From Chrysomallon squamiferum (lineage: Eukaryota; Mollusca; Gastropoda; Neomphalida; Peltospiridae), in contig CM022666.1 in NCBI GenBank assembly GCA_012295275.1, positions 10,509,002 through 10,569,001 of the forward strand: a stretch of DNA of 60,000 nucleotides. Reading direction: 5' to 3'. Below, one piece after another: positions 1 to 24,776 of this stretch (position 1 is its first letter; every line of letters begins with the position of its first letter). The notes under the pieces were generated by a model. It was not told the origin of the DNA, made no database searches, and was given only the letters and a program-made list of their open reading frames with translations. Position numbers and translations under genes: made by a program.

Positions 1-2206
1 TTACTTAGCCTCATGTAGGTACCAGCAGCCTAGCCGATATAATTGGTTGAAGCTGTTAAAAGTTCAAAGTTTGTCCATATTCCTCCACTCCCAAATCCCT
101 TCTATAAATCCTTAAAAAACAAATTATTATAATGGTTTCAAATATTGTTTTACAACCACATACTCAGCAATGTCTGCTACAGAGTTTTAGCAGTCATGTT
201 CATATTCCCATGCTGGAGTCAGTAAAACTTATTTATTTCATTTGGCTAGCAAAGAAAAAAGAAAGAAATTGGGTAAAATGGATTTTTGAAAATTTTGTAG
301 TGCTATAACTTTTCCACTATTACTAGGTACTGGCAGCCTAGCCAATATAATTGGTTGAAGCCAAATCCGTTCTATAAAAAACAAATAGATGGACATTATG
401 TGATCTTTTAAATGGTATTGTTTTTGTTCTATGTTAAATAGGTTCTTTGTACAAGAGTGTTAAATGCACTTTGGCACCCATGGTCAGCAATTAACAGCGT
501 GGAGTAAAAAGTCCTAAAATAGGGTCGCTCTACAAACACCTGGCTTGTTTTCTTCGCCAAAATGGCTTCAATTTTATTTTTAGCACAGCTAGGAGGGTCA
601 AAGTTCAATCTTTCTAACAGTGTGCATGTCGTTGCTGGCAATGTCATATTAAAAGTTCTGCTGTCCAAAAATGTTCTTTTTCATGCCTTCAAACCTATTT
701 TGAAAAGAACTGGCTGAAAATAAAACCTGTGTCCACAGGACCAAATGAAAGCTCATTCAATTACCTTTCAAACAATGTGTGACACTATGGTGTGTCTTCT
801 TTGGTGAAAAGAAGCTCCGCATTTGAAAGTAACACGTGCCTAGCGAAATTGGCATTATGTTACATAATCGCTGAACTCACCACAGCTAGAAAGGTCAGGT
901 GCTGTTTAAAATGATTATATTTATATGTTGTTTATATTTTTAATAACTTGTTGGCTGTTTGATTTCTTCAATGTTCCTGCTTTTAGCAGATACATTATAG
1001 CATGTGCGTAGTGAAATCGTGTTCAGAAATAAACGAATTAACATTGTTTTGCTGATTACTATCTTCAATTTAAAAACGTTGATTATTTTGCTTTCAAAAT
1101 TCTTGCGCTAAACATCAAATTAAGAATCATAAACATAACAAACTATACAACATAATAGAACAGTGTATTCAGAGGTGTTGATGAATGCTGAATAAAAAAA
1201 ACTAATCACTTTTTTAAAAATATAAAATCATAAATTAATCAGTTTTAAAAAATTATTTTTGCTTATTGATAAGCTTTATCAGAGAAAATTTCAACAATGG
1301 TCAGTTGATAGGTAACTTTTGTTTGCTGTCAAATCACAGCAAGTACAAAGCTAAGAAAATTATTTTATGTTTGGTTCTAATGACAGACTTATAACACCTG
1401 TGTCTTTAATTGCCTCTAGTCTCATGATTACATACCTTTTATTGTCCCTGATTAATACCTGCAACACCTTCCTGGAGTTGACTCCAAGGATTTGCTGAGT
1501 TTATGTATTGCAAAGAATTATGGTTAAACATCAAATGCTTGTAGACCTTTTAAGTAACATTTATACACATCACAGTATCTTAACTTATTACTACCATTTA
1601 TTTAATAGAGTGAAAATTGAAGCTGCTTATATAAATAAAGTTGCGCTGTTCTATAAAAATTGATAAGGTAATTTTTTTTTATGGGCGTGGCAGACTTTTA
1701 AAAAAAATGTTTTATTACAAATGTTATCATTTGAAAAATCTTGATAAATTGTTCACAACACAGGTTGAATTTGTCAAATAAGACAAAAACTGAAACCAGT
1801 GTGTATTTGAACTTTTATTCATTCTGCTGTGTGTCATTTTCTAGATTTTGGCATGTTCAGCATGTTACTGTGAACACACATACAAATATACAGGTCTGAA
1901 ATTGAGCTCATTTAGCAAGTTGGTCCCATCACTCTTGTTGATTTTCAGACTTTTGTGTCAGTTACTTTTCAAACTACAGTTGGCCAAAGTAGCCCTTTCT
2001 GCTAATTAGCCAAAATAGGGCTAAAAACCAACCAAATACCTGTCATACTGATTTGCATATATCTTCTTAACTGTTGGAGATAATTTTTTGTGTGTTTTCA
2101 TTCTTTTTGCTACAGCTATTTTTTTTGCATATTTTGTGAAATTAAAGTCAGAAAAAATTTGCCTGCCGGAACCTACCTCATGTTAATGAAATATTTAATA
2201 TTTTAG
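1..2206 (+). other. Intron of POLR2A (3' part)
   Basis: AT-rich sequence before the first in-window RPB1 exon; the acceptor is TTTTAG at 2201-2206. I looked for the preceding conserved RPB1 sequence (the region ending ELPGLPRA in human) and did not find it, so the upstream exons are off the window. It contains the direct-repeat pair described separately and a 79-codon minus-strand ORF (429-668) with no family I recognise. Confidence 0.8.
15..383. repeat. Diverged direct-repeat pair
   Basis: About 15-51 and 324-360 share TAGGTAC, then GCAGCCTAGCC, then ATATAATTGGTTGAAGC with few mismatches. In the first copy about 40 bp follow before CCAAATCCCTTCTATAAA; in the second copy CCAAATCCGTTCTATAAA follows directly. 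The second copy therefore looks like an internally deleted relative of the first. This suggests an old dispersed element or a local duplication; no termini or coding capacity could be assigned. Confidence 0.6.
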
Positions 2207-13203
<10,997 letters not shown>

Positions 13204-13961
13204 ATCAAAGTTTGACAGATTCTCAGTTATGCAGTATTTTATCTGTAATTTCAGTGACAGTAAGTTGGAAATGAAGATGGTTCATATTACATTTCTCTAA
13301 ATCTCTGGATTTGTATTAATAAAATTGTTTATTTACTTGGCTTGTACTACAGTTATGCAGGCTGGGACCACAAACAATGAAAATTTTGACACTATCTACA
13401 GCTGGTAAAACACCTACAGTGATGGATTTACTGGACTTGAATGATGTAACAGAAAAAGTTTACATTGAGCTGATTTGTACACTGATAGATTTAGCTGGAG
13501 TAACTTGGAAATGAAATCATACAATCTGTTGTATTTTGAACAACTACAGCTACAATTTAGAGGTAACAGACCAACAAAATAAAATAAACCAAGTTCTTGA
13601 AACTGATTATAAGTTTGTGAAGGTTAGAATTACATTGAAATATCAGTTGGTGATGGTAATTTAAAAAACAACAAAAAAGAAAAAACCTTAAAAAAAAATG
13701 TACAGTTGTAAGTAAGAAGTGAAGTTTGTGAATACATATTGATAACTTGATTTCACTGTACATGTCGTGTTTCTGTTGATGTGAAATTATACACTTGCTG
13801 GAATCTTCATATAAGAAAACCCAGGTTTTCAAATTTATCTTGATTCACATTCATTACAGTAGTGATTCACATTCTTTAAAAAGAGATGCGTATAATTTGT
13901 ACATATTAATATGAATAGTCATTAAATTACCTAATATGAGTGTTGAAGTACACCTGTATGT

Positions 13962-13967
13962 AATAAA
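13962..13967 (+). terminator. Candidate POLR2A poly(A) signal
   Basis: AATAAA about 760 nt after the stop codon. Alternative hexamers are at 13318 (about 115 nt after the stop) and 14947. All three are canonical on the sense strand, and the choice between them is open. Confidence 0.35.
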
Positions 13968-14645
13968 GAAACGTTTTCCTAGAATATATATCGTTAGAAT
14001 TTCGCAAATTTTTTAGGAGGCTGAAAATACCTGTATATACATATTGTTAGTATCAACATAAAGAAAATGTTCAGATGTCACATCTTTTTGTTTTGGTATT
14101 TAGTTGTTTCACATATACGTTATGCATATTTTTTTCATTCATAGGATTAAGAAAAGCATTGATGTATTAAAAATCTATCTTCTTTTAACTAATGTTTGTG
14201 TACAAATGCTTTTAAAAAAATATACCATTAAATTTGGAATGTTAAAATACTTGAATTGTAAGCAGTCTGCAGCTTTTGACCATGGCATTGGGAACACAGT
14301 TTCAGTGAATATTGGCATCTAATGAGCTGATTTCTTTTATTGCATACTGGGAGTGGGAAAGTTGTAGTGCTTTGCATATTTAATGGACAAGTTTTTTTTT
14401 TTTAAATAAAAATAATATATGCACCTAAAAGTTGTAAATATTTGATCATTTTAAGATGACAGCATACTTGGAGACAGCTTGTGCAGATTTGTTGTAATAT
14501 TTTTATGTTGAGTCGGTCGTCTTCATAGATAAACCGTTTCAAAGTTGCTTTGCTACTGATGTGTATATATGTGTACTGGAATCAGAAGTTTCATTGAACC
14601 TTTGCCATTTATTTGGATATGCAGCTTTCATAAAATATGGAAACA

Positions 14646-14651
<6 letters not shown>

Positions 14652-14687
<36 letters not shown>
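14652..14687. repeat. Poly(A) tract
   Basis: About 36 consecutive A. It could be genomic slippage or the tail of an old retroposed sequence. I found no obvious retroposon body beside it. Confidence 0.8.
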
Positions 14688-14691
<4 letters not shown>

Positions 14692-15272
14692 GTAGTGTTG
14701 ACCAGAATATTTGGAAGGAGGAAAAAAAATCCTTTTTTGAAAACGCTTATTATTTGCAGGTTCTTTATTTATACATCTTTATCTTTTTTTAGCGGTTTCA
14801 TTTTTATGCTGGTTTCTCATAAGTTTTATAGAAACAAATTTGAAGAAAGTAATAAATTTAATTTTGTATACATTTAACATTTACTAAGACAGTTCTTGTT
14901 TATTATTTGGACACAGTTATATTTATAATGTTTGATAAAGTGTGTAAATAAAATTATAAAAACAAATGTTTTTGTTAACTTTTTATAGAAAAGTTTTACA
15001 ATTCCCAGTAAAATGAAGCTTACAATATTGCATAAGTATTGTCACATTATATTGTAAATTTTAGTTATTTTTTTTTTTTTGTGAAACTGCAAAACATCAG
15101 GTGTAGCTGAGTAAATTTACAGCGAAAGGGGCCAGTTTCTCATGTTTGGTGACCCAGTCAGCACTGTGTACCTGGATTTTGCTGATCAAAAGAAATGGTT
15201 TTCTCATCTGTCCATTAACAATGTGCATTGTGTTTTGTTCACTTGCTTTTTTTTCTTTGGTGTGAATGGTCT

Positions 15273-15273
<1 letters not shown>

Positions 15274-15309
<36 letters not shown>

Positions 15310-15352
15310 CTATATGGAGGCTCTGGATTAAAGCCATGAAACGTACACATCT
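15274..15352 (-). mobile_element. Retroposon-like 3' end, copy 1
   Basis: A T-run (15274-15305) is followed by AACCTATATGGAG and then GCTCTGGATTA, CATGAAACGT and ACATCTAA. Read on the minus strand this is a short conserved body ending in poly(A). The same body next to another T-run occurs at 17323-17374. Two copies sharing the same end and both abutting poly(T) suggest a SINE or LINE 3' terminus; the 5' limits are not resolved. Confidence 0.5.
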
Positions 15353-15608
15353 AATATACACTGATGGTTGCAGTTAGGTGTTGGTCTCAGTTACAGATTG
15401 GTGGATCAGTCCTCGGCAAATCTGAGCTTTTTCTTAGTGCTCAGAAAGTTAGCACAAATAAAATATCACAAACCATTTTTACTTTACAATTTTTATTTCA
15501 GTAGATGTGTAGACATTTACAAATAAAAATTTATGTTTTGACTATTAACATTCAAAGCATGAATTTTTAATTTATCTTTTAATAAAAAATATATCTATGT
15601 ATGTGTGT

Positions 15609-16087
<479 letters not shown>

Positions 16088-17322
16088 ACACACACATACA
16101 TACATACATATTGTTAACAAAAGATACACTTTATCTAAATGTACATTAAATGAAAAATAGATGAAATGGTGGAACTTTCAAAAATTCATGCTTTTAAAAC
16201 ATTTTGTAACCTAGGTTATGTAGGTAACAATATAATGAAAACATTTCAAGAATATAAAGAAGACTGATGTATCAGCCATCTTTTCACCGGTATCTGCATC
16301 AACTAAATGCTGACACATTTCTGAACAGACTTCAAATTGAGACACGGTATAAATCTGTCACGTAACCATGCCATATTGTCACAGCCAATTTATTATTAAT
16401 ACTTCTCTTTCTCTGGCGAAAAACATCAGTTTCACACGTAAAAATTTACCATCATATAATTATATGGCAGATTATCAAGGTAACATTAAACTGTTCACCA
16501 TTTCAGACACGGATGTATGGTAGGTAACAAATCCAGATGAAGATCAATGTTAACCATTATTAATTTTGTTAACTGCAATAATCTTAGGGATTTATTGAAC
16601 AATATTCATAAAGTGTTATTACAGCATTATTAGATATCAATAAATCTTTAAATTAGAATACTGTAAGATTACATTTTCATTTTCTGGCAGGAACTGTGTC
16701 CTTTGTATTTCTTACTTTCAGAACCTACATAATTTGGATACAACCTCATTAAAAAATTCTTACACATTTGCCAAGAAAACCCCTACCCCTCAGAACTCCC
16801 CACAAAAAAATCCAAAACAAGTACTTTCCCATTCATGTGTGTCTGAAACATAATTCAATGAACAAATAAAACAAAATAGGATTGGTACCACCTGAAATGC
16901 TGAATATATATACATCTAATATATATAATTTTATATATAAACAGTATTTAAAGAGACACAATAAAAAATAGTAATTTGTTTTTTCTAGAGGTAGACCAAA
17001 ATATACCAGTAGTTATGAGGAAAGTAGTTTTATTTTATATAATTAAAAAAAAAAATAATAATAAAAAAACAACAACAATAAAATGAAGAAGAAATGTTTC
17101 AATAATATTAATAACTACAATATTGGCAAGATTTAATAGTTATGTTGTAAAATATCTCCTGATATAGCCTGTTACCACAATAGCCAATATATTTTAAATA
17201 AACACTGACATAACCATCATATTTACAGGGCAAAATACAAAAATGCCTTCCTGAAGAAAAAAAAAAAAAGGTTTATAGTGTATGTGAATTAGTAAAAATA
17301 TTATTATTATTCATAATCACAT

Positions 17323-17374
17323 TTTTTTTTTTTTTAATAGGCTCTGGATTACTGTCATGAAACTTAAACATCTA
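17323..17374 (-). mobile_element. Retroposon-like 3' end, copy 2
   Basis: A T-run followed by AATAGGCTCTGGATTA, CATGAAACTT and ACATCTAA. This matches copy 1 near 15310-15352 with a few substitutions over about 35 bp. In minus-strand orientation both read as body followed by poly(A). Confidence 0.5.
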
Positions 17375-20300
17375 AACAAAAAGAAGTACAAATAACAATT
17401 TAGACCCACAATTCATTTTAAGCTACTGAAGGCAAAATAATCATAGTATTTGTGTGTGGTGAACATCACTATAATTTCTAATTTAAAAACATTAACATGC
17501 ATTTCATAATTAAATGTCACTATATAAAAATATCAATGATGAACTTGTTAGGTGAAATTTAAAAAAAAAAAAAAAAAATTGTTGTAGTAATTAACACATT
17601 TTACTTCATTACAGGATTATCCTTCACAAACTGGAGTTGAAAAATAGTGTTAATATTTTTCTTTTTGGAGGGAAAGGAAAGAAAATGTATGAAAACTTTG
17701 TTGTGGAGAACTTAGAAATTAAGTGATAATCTTCACATCATTGTTGGCTGTCTTGCAGATACTAATTAAGAAAACTATCTTATTTAGAAATATATAATTT
17801 TACTGGTAGCCAATTATTTAACCTAAAACAATAAATTTAAAAAAAAGGTAAATAAAGTCATTTGTAAAACTGCTCAAGATTCATTAAGTAAATTTTTTCT
17901 CTAACATTTGTTACTAATTAATGTAATTACATTTATGAAATTCATACATCACATCAGTCACCGGTAAATACAGTTTCTTTTATCACATTCAAACATCACC
18001 TTTTGTCATGGGTTACAAAAAATTACATTTCTCAGATAGCGTAATAACTCATTCTAACATATCATAGTCACACAGCTGAACAGTTTAAAACTATGTCTAA
18101 TTCAGTGTCTCCGTTTTTATTTAATCTGTATAGTTAGTAAGTGATTAAACATTTTCAGTTGGTTAAGCAGTACAAGTGAGTCGTCAGTGTGATTATTTGA
18201 CATGACAGAGTTCCTGTTTCTCACATACTGAGGCAAATTACAAAAACACAGACCTGTAAACAAACTGTTACATTAAACTATGAAATAGTGGGTGTAATTC
18301 AAAATCTAAAATAGAATCCTATAATTTTTTTTTTTTAAAAGACTAATGTTTATAACCAACTTGCATCTACAAACTTCTATTCTTCATATTATCAGTTTGT
18401 AAAATAAATCATATTAATATATTCATACATTTTTCTTTTAGTGATATTTTACGTCTTCAATAAAATAAAATTTTCATACAGGTAAATAAACAAATAAAAA
18501 AAAAAAAATGCATAAGAATGTTACGACTAGTTAAATAGTTTAAATGCACTGTATTAGAAATTACAAAAACACACCAAACTTTGACCACTGCTTTTACTAA
18601 TCTGCATTAAATACAGATATCTTACAATCTCTTACTTTTCTCTTGTTAAAAAAGGAATATATTTTACATATTAATAGTTTTTTTTGAAACAGTGACTGTT
18701 CTAATAGTCTTTCATTATTATACAGTTTTTTAGTTCAGTTATACTGACTTAATTTTAACTGAAATGTTTGAATTATTTTAACATGGGTAATAACACACTA
18801 TAATACATTTTGATGCAAAACTAAACCAATTCTACAAAAATAATTATTCACTTTTCTATCATGCTGTACATATAACATCACATATGTTTAAGCATGATAT
18901 TGTTACATATATAAAGCTTTGAATATACAGCATGTTTTATGAAGCATTTTATGCACACAACAACGACCATTTCTTTTATATGTCATCAGTTTAGACAGGG
19001 AATAATCATTAGCCATAGTATCACATCTCTCTCCTCACAATCACAGTCTCAAACCAACCAAAATGGTTTACAATCACAAAAACTTTATTCTGAAAGATTC
19101 CCTGTGGTCATAAAATACTTGTCTATTAAAGTATAAAAATCATCACAGATATACTTTCTTTTCTAACACTTCATTGTACGGCTAAGTCTGTATGTTTTAT
19201 TTTAGGTAAACAGCTCAAACCTATCTTAAAGCAAATTAAATGTAATACAGCTAGTACAAAAAGGTTGAATAGAATGAGTCATCAAGGATTCCTACTGAAG
19301 GCATTGAACAGGTGAGGTAGAGAGATTGAGTTTTTCTGCATTACGTTTTAAATTTTTTTTTCTTTTTTTAATATATATATATTTTTTTATTTATACACAG
19401 TCAGTGATGAGATGCTTTAAATATAGAAGTATTTATTAACTGTGCCACCATTTTCAAATATTAAAGAGAATAATAAAGGAAATAGTCTATAAATGCAATT
19501 GCATATCAAATATTTAACAAATCTTGAGATTAGTTTTGAAACAGAGTAGAAAAATGTAAAATTTTATGCATATACAACCATCAGTGACACAAGTCAAATA
19601 TACTTACATAAACATGCACAAAAAGTTTGGAAGACTAGGGGAAAAAAAAATATCTACTGAATTATTAATTTAAAAAAATAACATAAAAAGATAAATAAAA
19701 AATGTTGGATGTTTCTATTATATTTTATATATATATATATATATATACATACACACACACAAATACACTCATTATTGATGATGTTTATCTGTTAAAAAAG
19801 ATGAAATATTTCAGAATATGTAAATATAGAGTTTAATTAAAATCTGAAATAAACTTTCTAAATGTATTTTTTGACTAGAATAATACAATTAGGAAATATC
19901 AAAATTTAGCTGGTGGGTATTTTAGATAAAACTGAAAAATAATGGCTGGGAGACAGCATTATATGTAAAAAAAAAAATGGTTATTTAGAAAAAACAAAAT
20001 TATCTCTGTATTTTTTATTTTGTTTTTATATAAAAAATTAATAATTAAAAATGAAAGAATATATCTAATAATTCTTATAATATGAATAACTTTTGTTAAG
20101 AAAAAGTAATAAAATATTTCAATTAACCATTCTTGAGTTTGAAAATATTAAAGAGGTGTGCTCAACTGATATTTACTAAATTCCAGATGATGGATTCTTC
20201 TTAATTTCAGAGACAAAATATAGATATTTAGAATATACAATAGACAAAATTAATATAACTATTGGAAATGACAATGGCATGATTATCATACAAAATGTTA

Positions 20301-20422
20301 ACTTAGCAAATTTAAAGAATATCCTATTCAAGAATGTAGGAAAGGACTTGACTGTTTGCACACAATTGTAACAAAATGTGTTTTTAATAATTATACCTTG
20401 TATTGTCTCAGTTTTTAAATAT

Positions 20423-20428
20423 TTTATT
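20423..20428 (-). terminator. Candidate KLHL poly(A) signal
   Basis: AATAAA on the minus strand (TTTATT on plus), about 380 nt after the kelch gene stop codon. It is the first canonical hexamer I noted in this AT-rich 3' flank. Usage is unproven. Confidence 0.3.
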
Positions 20429-20807
20429 CTAAGCAACAATATTTAATGCTTAACAAGATACAGTAAACAAAACCTCCCCACCTTATCTTTGCCTGATTTT
20501 TGGGTATAAATAAAAACTGATATTTAAAAAAGAAATGTTTAAAAAAGAAAAAGAAAAAGAAATAATTAAAAAATTAATAAAGCTGTTTGCAGCTAAAGTC
20601 ACTTTCTGCTATCTCAGCTAATAATTTTGCTCTAGCGCCTTTCAGGAAGAATCACTGCTTTTTATCTTTTCAGACCATTTTTGTTTCTTATGATCCTTTT
20701 ATGAAAATGATTTTGTTTCTTTCTTTTTTTTTCATTAATGGAATAATCCACACACACCAAAAAAAATAATAATTCTTTTTTAACAATAATAACAAAGTTT
20801 TTCACCC

Positions 20808-23107
20808 TCAAAAACTGCTGTCTTTTTTCTTAATAAATTTCTTAGCAACTTTCTCATCATCAAAATTGATGTAGAGCTGAGTACAAATTGCAGAATTAAG
20901 ACTCATTCGTTGAGGAGCTTTTGCATATTTTGACCATTCATCCAGATCAGCTTCATACAGCCAAATCTCATCTTCAGTTGCTCCATGGTGTTCATGGCCA
21001 AGAGAGAGAATCTGACACTCAAAATTCATATAGTGTCCAATAGACCGTCCACTCAGTGTCGATGACAACATTGTCCACTGCTTGGTATGGAAACTGAAAC
21101 ATTCAATAGGAATCTGACCATGAAGTGGAACACCTGGTCGAGGAATTCCACCCAGAACAAAGATTCTGTCGTCATACACAACCATGTCATGGAGACGTCT
21201 TGCGTAAAACATACTTGGCATGGATTCATAGTGCTGTGTCACAGGGCTGAAACAGATGAAAGAACTAATGGTCTGGCGATCATGTCCTGATATGCCCCCT
21301 GAGAGGTAGATCTTATCCCTGTAGAGAACTGATGCTAATGAGTGGGTGGGAGCTTGTAGTGGGGCCACCTCCTCCCACAGATTTGACACTACATTGTATC
21401 GCTCTACAGAATCAAGAATGGCAAATTGTTCAGTTGATCCTCCAAATGCATAAATAAACCGATGGAAAGCAACTACTGTGAAATCTATCCTCAACCTCCT
21501 CATTCGGTTTAGCTCCTGACCAACCAAATGACGAGGATCAAAACGGTATAATGAAGGAATCAGTGTCCCACCACCATAATCAACTACACGGCATATGTAC
21601 ACAAAATTATCTACAGTTGCTATGCGGCAATCCCGGCTTCCATTTGTGTCTGTATATAGATTATAAAAGATCCCTGAATTATGGCTATATGCCGTAACCT
21701 GAAAAGGCATATATGAGGTTCCATGGTGTATAAGAACTATTGAGGTTGCATCACTGCGGACAGTTGAAGATTCATCAATTAAAGGATGTCCTTTTTTACA
21801 CATGGCATGATAATGGTAGCCTTTGTTAAGCAGTTCTTTGACAGGTGCAGGACAGCGTTTCATCAACTCACTCTCTCTGATTATCTTGTCAAGCTCATCT
21901 TCTGACATAATCCCAAAGCGAATGTGACTTAGCACAGCCAGACTATTATTTATTATTCTCATTGGCTGGTATCGGAACCAGCGATCTAAACAACAAAACA
22001 ACTGATACTCAGAACTGATTCTTAATGAATTGCGAGACAAATGTTTGGCTAAAATTTCAGGATCCATCTTGAGAAATCCCTGAGTTTGACTGAATTCATA
22101 AAACTTCTCCTGAATCATGTTTTCCCAGTGAGTAAGAACACTGTCCAGAGAGTATGTATCTGCAATACTGAGAAAATCTTCAGCATTGTCAAATGCCATC
22201 AATGACTTAATGTAGTTGCTACAGACATCAAGTGCTGATGAAACCTGCAGGTGACTTGCTGTATTGATGATTTCAGTCAGGTTATCCAGTTGAAGAGCCA
22301 TTTCACCACTGTATATGAAGTCAATTACCTGTAAAGTTAAAATTACATGATCAGACTTTCAGTGAATTTTCTTTTTATTAGTATTATTTTTCAATTCCTG
22401 TTTTACAATAAGAACAATGTATATCAGTGATAATGAACAGTAAATTAAATAAAAATATTTATATATACTGTGGCAGTTCTAGTCTTTCCAGTAGTTTTAC
22501 GCTCTTGCATTATTAATTTTAAAACACATTTAGAAATAAAATACACTGAAATAAATAATGATTTCATGATAAAAATATGCATATGTATGTATGTCATGTA
22601 CTTTCACACTACTGTATTAAAACCTGAGTAAACTGAATGTCTTTAAACCAGATTTTCAATAGGGTGTTTCTTTAAATATTATTGACTCGACAAGTTATAA
22701 TGAATAATGTTACCTGTTGCAGACCATCAGCTGTGACTCCTTTCAAATCAATCATATTCTGTTTGCTCTCTGCCATCTCACCCCCACACATAACACGGAA
22801 ATAGTCACTAGTCGCAGCCAGCAACACTTTGTGCACCTGTAAATATTTCTAACCGTAATTATACTGCTCCAAAACACTTTCTACAGTTTGATTATTTAAC
22901 AGATAAGAGTGACATTGTTACCTATAAACACTTTCTATAAATTATTTAATAATAAGTCTGACACTGTTGTCAATTTGTTACCTCAAAAACACGACCCTCT
23001 GCAGACACTTTATAGTCGCAGAGTTCATTGTTATTACGCAGACTGTTTAGTTTCTGTATAACTGAATCTCCATATCCACATGCTTGTAACTTGTGCACTT
23101 CACTCAT
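20808..23107 (-). CDS. BTB-BACK-kelch (Kelch-like) protein, 589 aa
   Basis: Coding exons on the minus strand: 23107-22982 (within exon 23128-22982), 22836-22714 and 22328-20808, all joined in phase 0. The BTB domain spans about residues 15-125: [19 protein letters not shown], then the typical [16 protein letters not shown], then [16 protein letters not shown] spans about 130-255, with Kelch repeats from about 277 to 570 ([26 protein letters not shown] and weaker blades; one WE and one QW position visible). The length is typical for KLHL proteins (about 570-640). Family members are usually substrate adaptors of CUL3 ubiquitin ligases; the substrate cannot be read from sequence. Start: the ATG at 23107-23105 is the first in frame in its exon. 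The orthologue is unassigned; the fold resembles the KLHL9/13/15/26 group. The last blade has LGHEH where a GG pair is expected, so it is degenerate. Confidence 0.93.
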
Positions 23108-24007
23108 CGTGTCAGAGAGGCTGCACTTCTGTAACAATATTATTTATATTAACAATAGACATAAAACATAAATAAATAATAATGAAGTGAAAAATAAAAG
23201 ATATATACATGAAACATTAACTTGTAATATAAAATGTGTTTAATGTAAAGTTTAAGAAATACCAAATCATTTTTTAAATATGTAAATAAATAAAACATAC
23301 AACGGCAAAATCATTTAAACAATAAAAATGTATTTAATGTGAAAGTAATACAAGACTAGAGGTATCACAGAATTTTCATTTTTCAATTTTTGTTTTCTTT
23401 TTTTCTGAACGATATATATTTTTTTATTTATTTATACACAAGTAATTATCAAGCGGCGTTTTTGTTAAGATTATATACCATTTATAAATGGAAGAATGCA
23501 GCTTCCTTGAGCTGAAATATTGATCAGACAGAACAGTCACGTGAAATAATCTCGTTCTGTAGCCATTCATTGCTAACAGGTCGGTGAACTGGAATCTATT
23601 ATAAAAACTAGGCCACTGCACCGACTGCGACTGGGACAGATTTACAGAAATTGCAACTGAAGATTTTAAACGATGTTTAATTTTAAAATATTTTTAGATA
23701 ATAATGGAATCGACGAATCACGTCCCTGAAATAATATCCTGTGCGTTGCTACGTGTCACAACAAAAATAATTGCAAATCCAAGTTTTTATCCTGGACCGA
23801 ACAGTGAAATGTGGGCCACTTCCAAAGCAGAGAGAAAAAAAAAAAAAAAAAATTGGGTCAGTAAGTTACTAATATAATGAGTAATCACTGTAATGTCCTG
23901 TTAATTAATGGCCAAAAATATAATTATATAAAGTCAGTAAATATTATTTTAACAGAATGTAACAAATCATCACGCAAAGTAAATATGTTTATGCTATAAA
24001 AAAATAC

Positions 24008-24050
24008 CTTGTTTGAAGCGTGAACGAACACCAGCTGACTGGTCCGCCAT
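24008..24050 (-). other. Probable first exon of the KLHL gene with an upstream ORF
   Basis: On the minus strand, AAGGATGGCGGACCAG opens a frame (MADQSAGVRSRFKQ) ending at a good donor, CAAG followed by GTATTT. Spliced to the next visible acceptor (23128), it leaves the KLHL frame and stops at TGA 23114-23112, 4 nt before the KLHL ATG, giving a 19-codon upstream ORF. The alternatives are a missed intermediate exon or a base error, in which case this would be the true N-terminus. The ATGGCGG context also resembles a YY1 site near a transcription start. Confidence 0.55.
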
Positions 24051-24135
24051 CCTTGGTTTTGTTGTTAAATCAATCCTTTATTGTCTGCGCACCCTCTTAA
24101 CAACTCAGAAAAAATGACATACGTTAATCATAATC

Positions 24136-24180
<45 letters not shown>

Positions 24181-24246
24181 TAATGATGATGATGATGATG
24201 ATAATGATGATGATGATGATGATGTTGATTATAATAATAATAATAA
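24136..24246. repeat. Compound AAT / ATG trinucleotide microsatellite
   Basis: (AAT)n to about 24183, then (ATG)n to about 24225, then (ATA)n to 24246. It lies just upstream of the probable KLHL first exon. Poly-N, poly-M and poly-I frames here are artefacts. Confidence 0.95.
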
Positions 24247-24413
24247 TCAATGTTATTTTATGATATTCAGTCGATAAATGATAACTAATTACTGGAACAT
24301 TCAAAACAAACATTTCTAAATTTAAAGAAATCAAAGAAAGACTATAGAATTGTACTGAACAATTATTTTCGAAATGGTTTACAGCACTGGAATTTTTCTC
24401 TCGCTATAATCAT

Positions 24414-24417
<4 letters not shown>

Positions 24418-24474
<57 letters not shown>
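24418..24474. repeat. GA dinucleotide microsatellite
   Basis: About 28 uninterrupted GA units, followed a short distance later by a run of C. Confidence 0.95.
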
Positions 24475-24478
<4 letters not shown>

Positions 24479-24776
24479 GTGAAAAAGTCATATATATATC
24501 TTCTCCCCCCCCCCGTTTTTTATAACACTTCAACTGTTGTTTACCAAACTAGAAGGATGTATTATTTATGACTACAAAGCAGGGCCACTGGAAGATTGTG
24601 ATAATCAGTGTTTAAAATTTTGAGATGCAAATACTGGAGAGAAAAAATTCTTTTAAGGGCTTTTGGACATTTAAATAATATTTGGTTGTGATAAAATGTG
24701 TTACTGTTTTAAATAAATTATGATAGAAGTTAAAAAAAAAAAAAAAAAAAAGTTACTTATCAATGACTATTTAGCA

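Larger units (their letters stand above)
13204..15000 (+). other. POLR2A 3' UTR and downstream flank
   Basis: AT-rich non-coding sequence after the TAA. Candidate polyadenylation hexamers AATAAA occur at 13318-13323, 13962-13967 and 14947-14952; the last is followed by a T/GT-rich stretch (TGTTTTTGTTAAC). It contains a run of about 36 A at 14652-14687. Which site is used cannot be decided from sequence alone. No further gene was seen. Confidence 0.55.
16140..20807. other. AT-rich intergenic sequence and probable KLHL 3' UTR
   Basis: No conserved coding sequence seen. It contains short A and T homopolymers, a second copy of the poly(A)-tailed repeat (17323-17374) and a short TA/CA tract near 19726-19760. 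The right part is probably the 3' UTR of the minus-strand kelch gene; a candidate poly(A) hexamer on the minus strand lies at 20423-20428. Confidence 0.6.

Noticed and set aside
85-86. Placeholder entry in the findings list at these coordinates
   Set aside because: It carries no observation and should be ignored; the interest score is zero.
429-668. 79-codon minus-strand frame in the POLR2A intron
   Set aside because: No recognisable domain, no splice or promoter context. Left as unsupported, though it could be a transposon-derived fragment.
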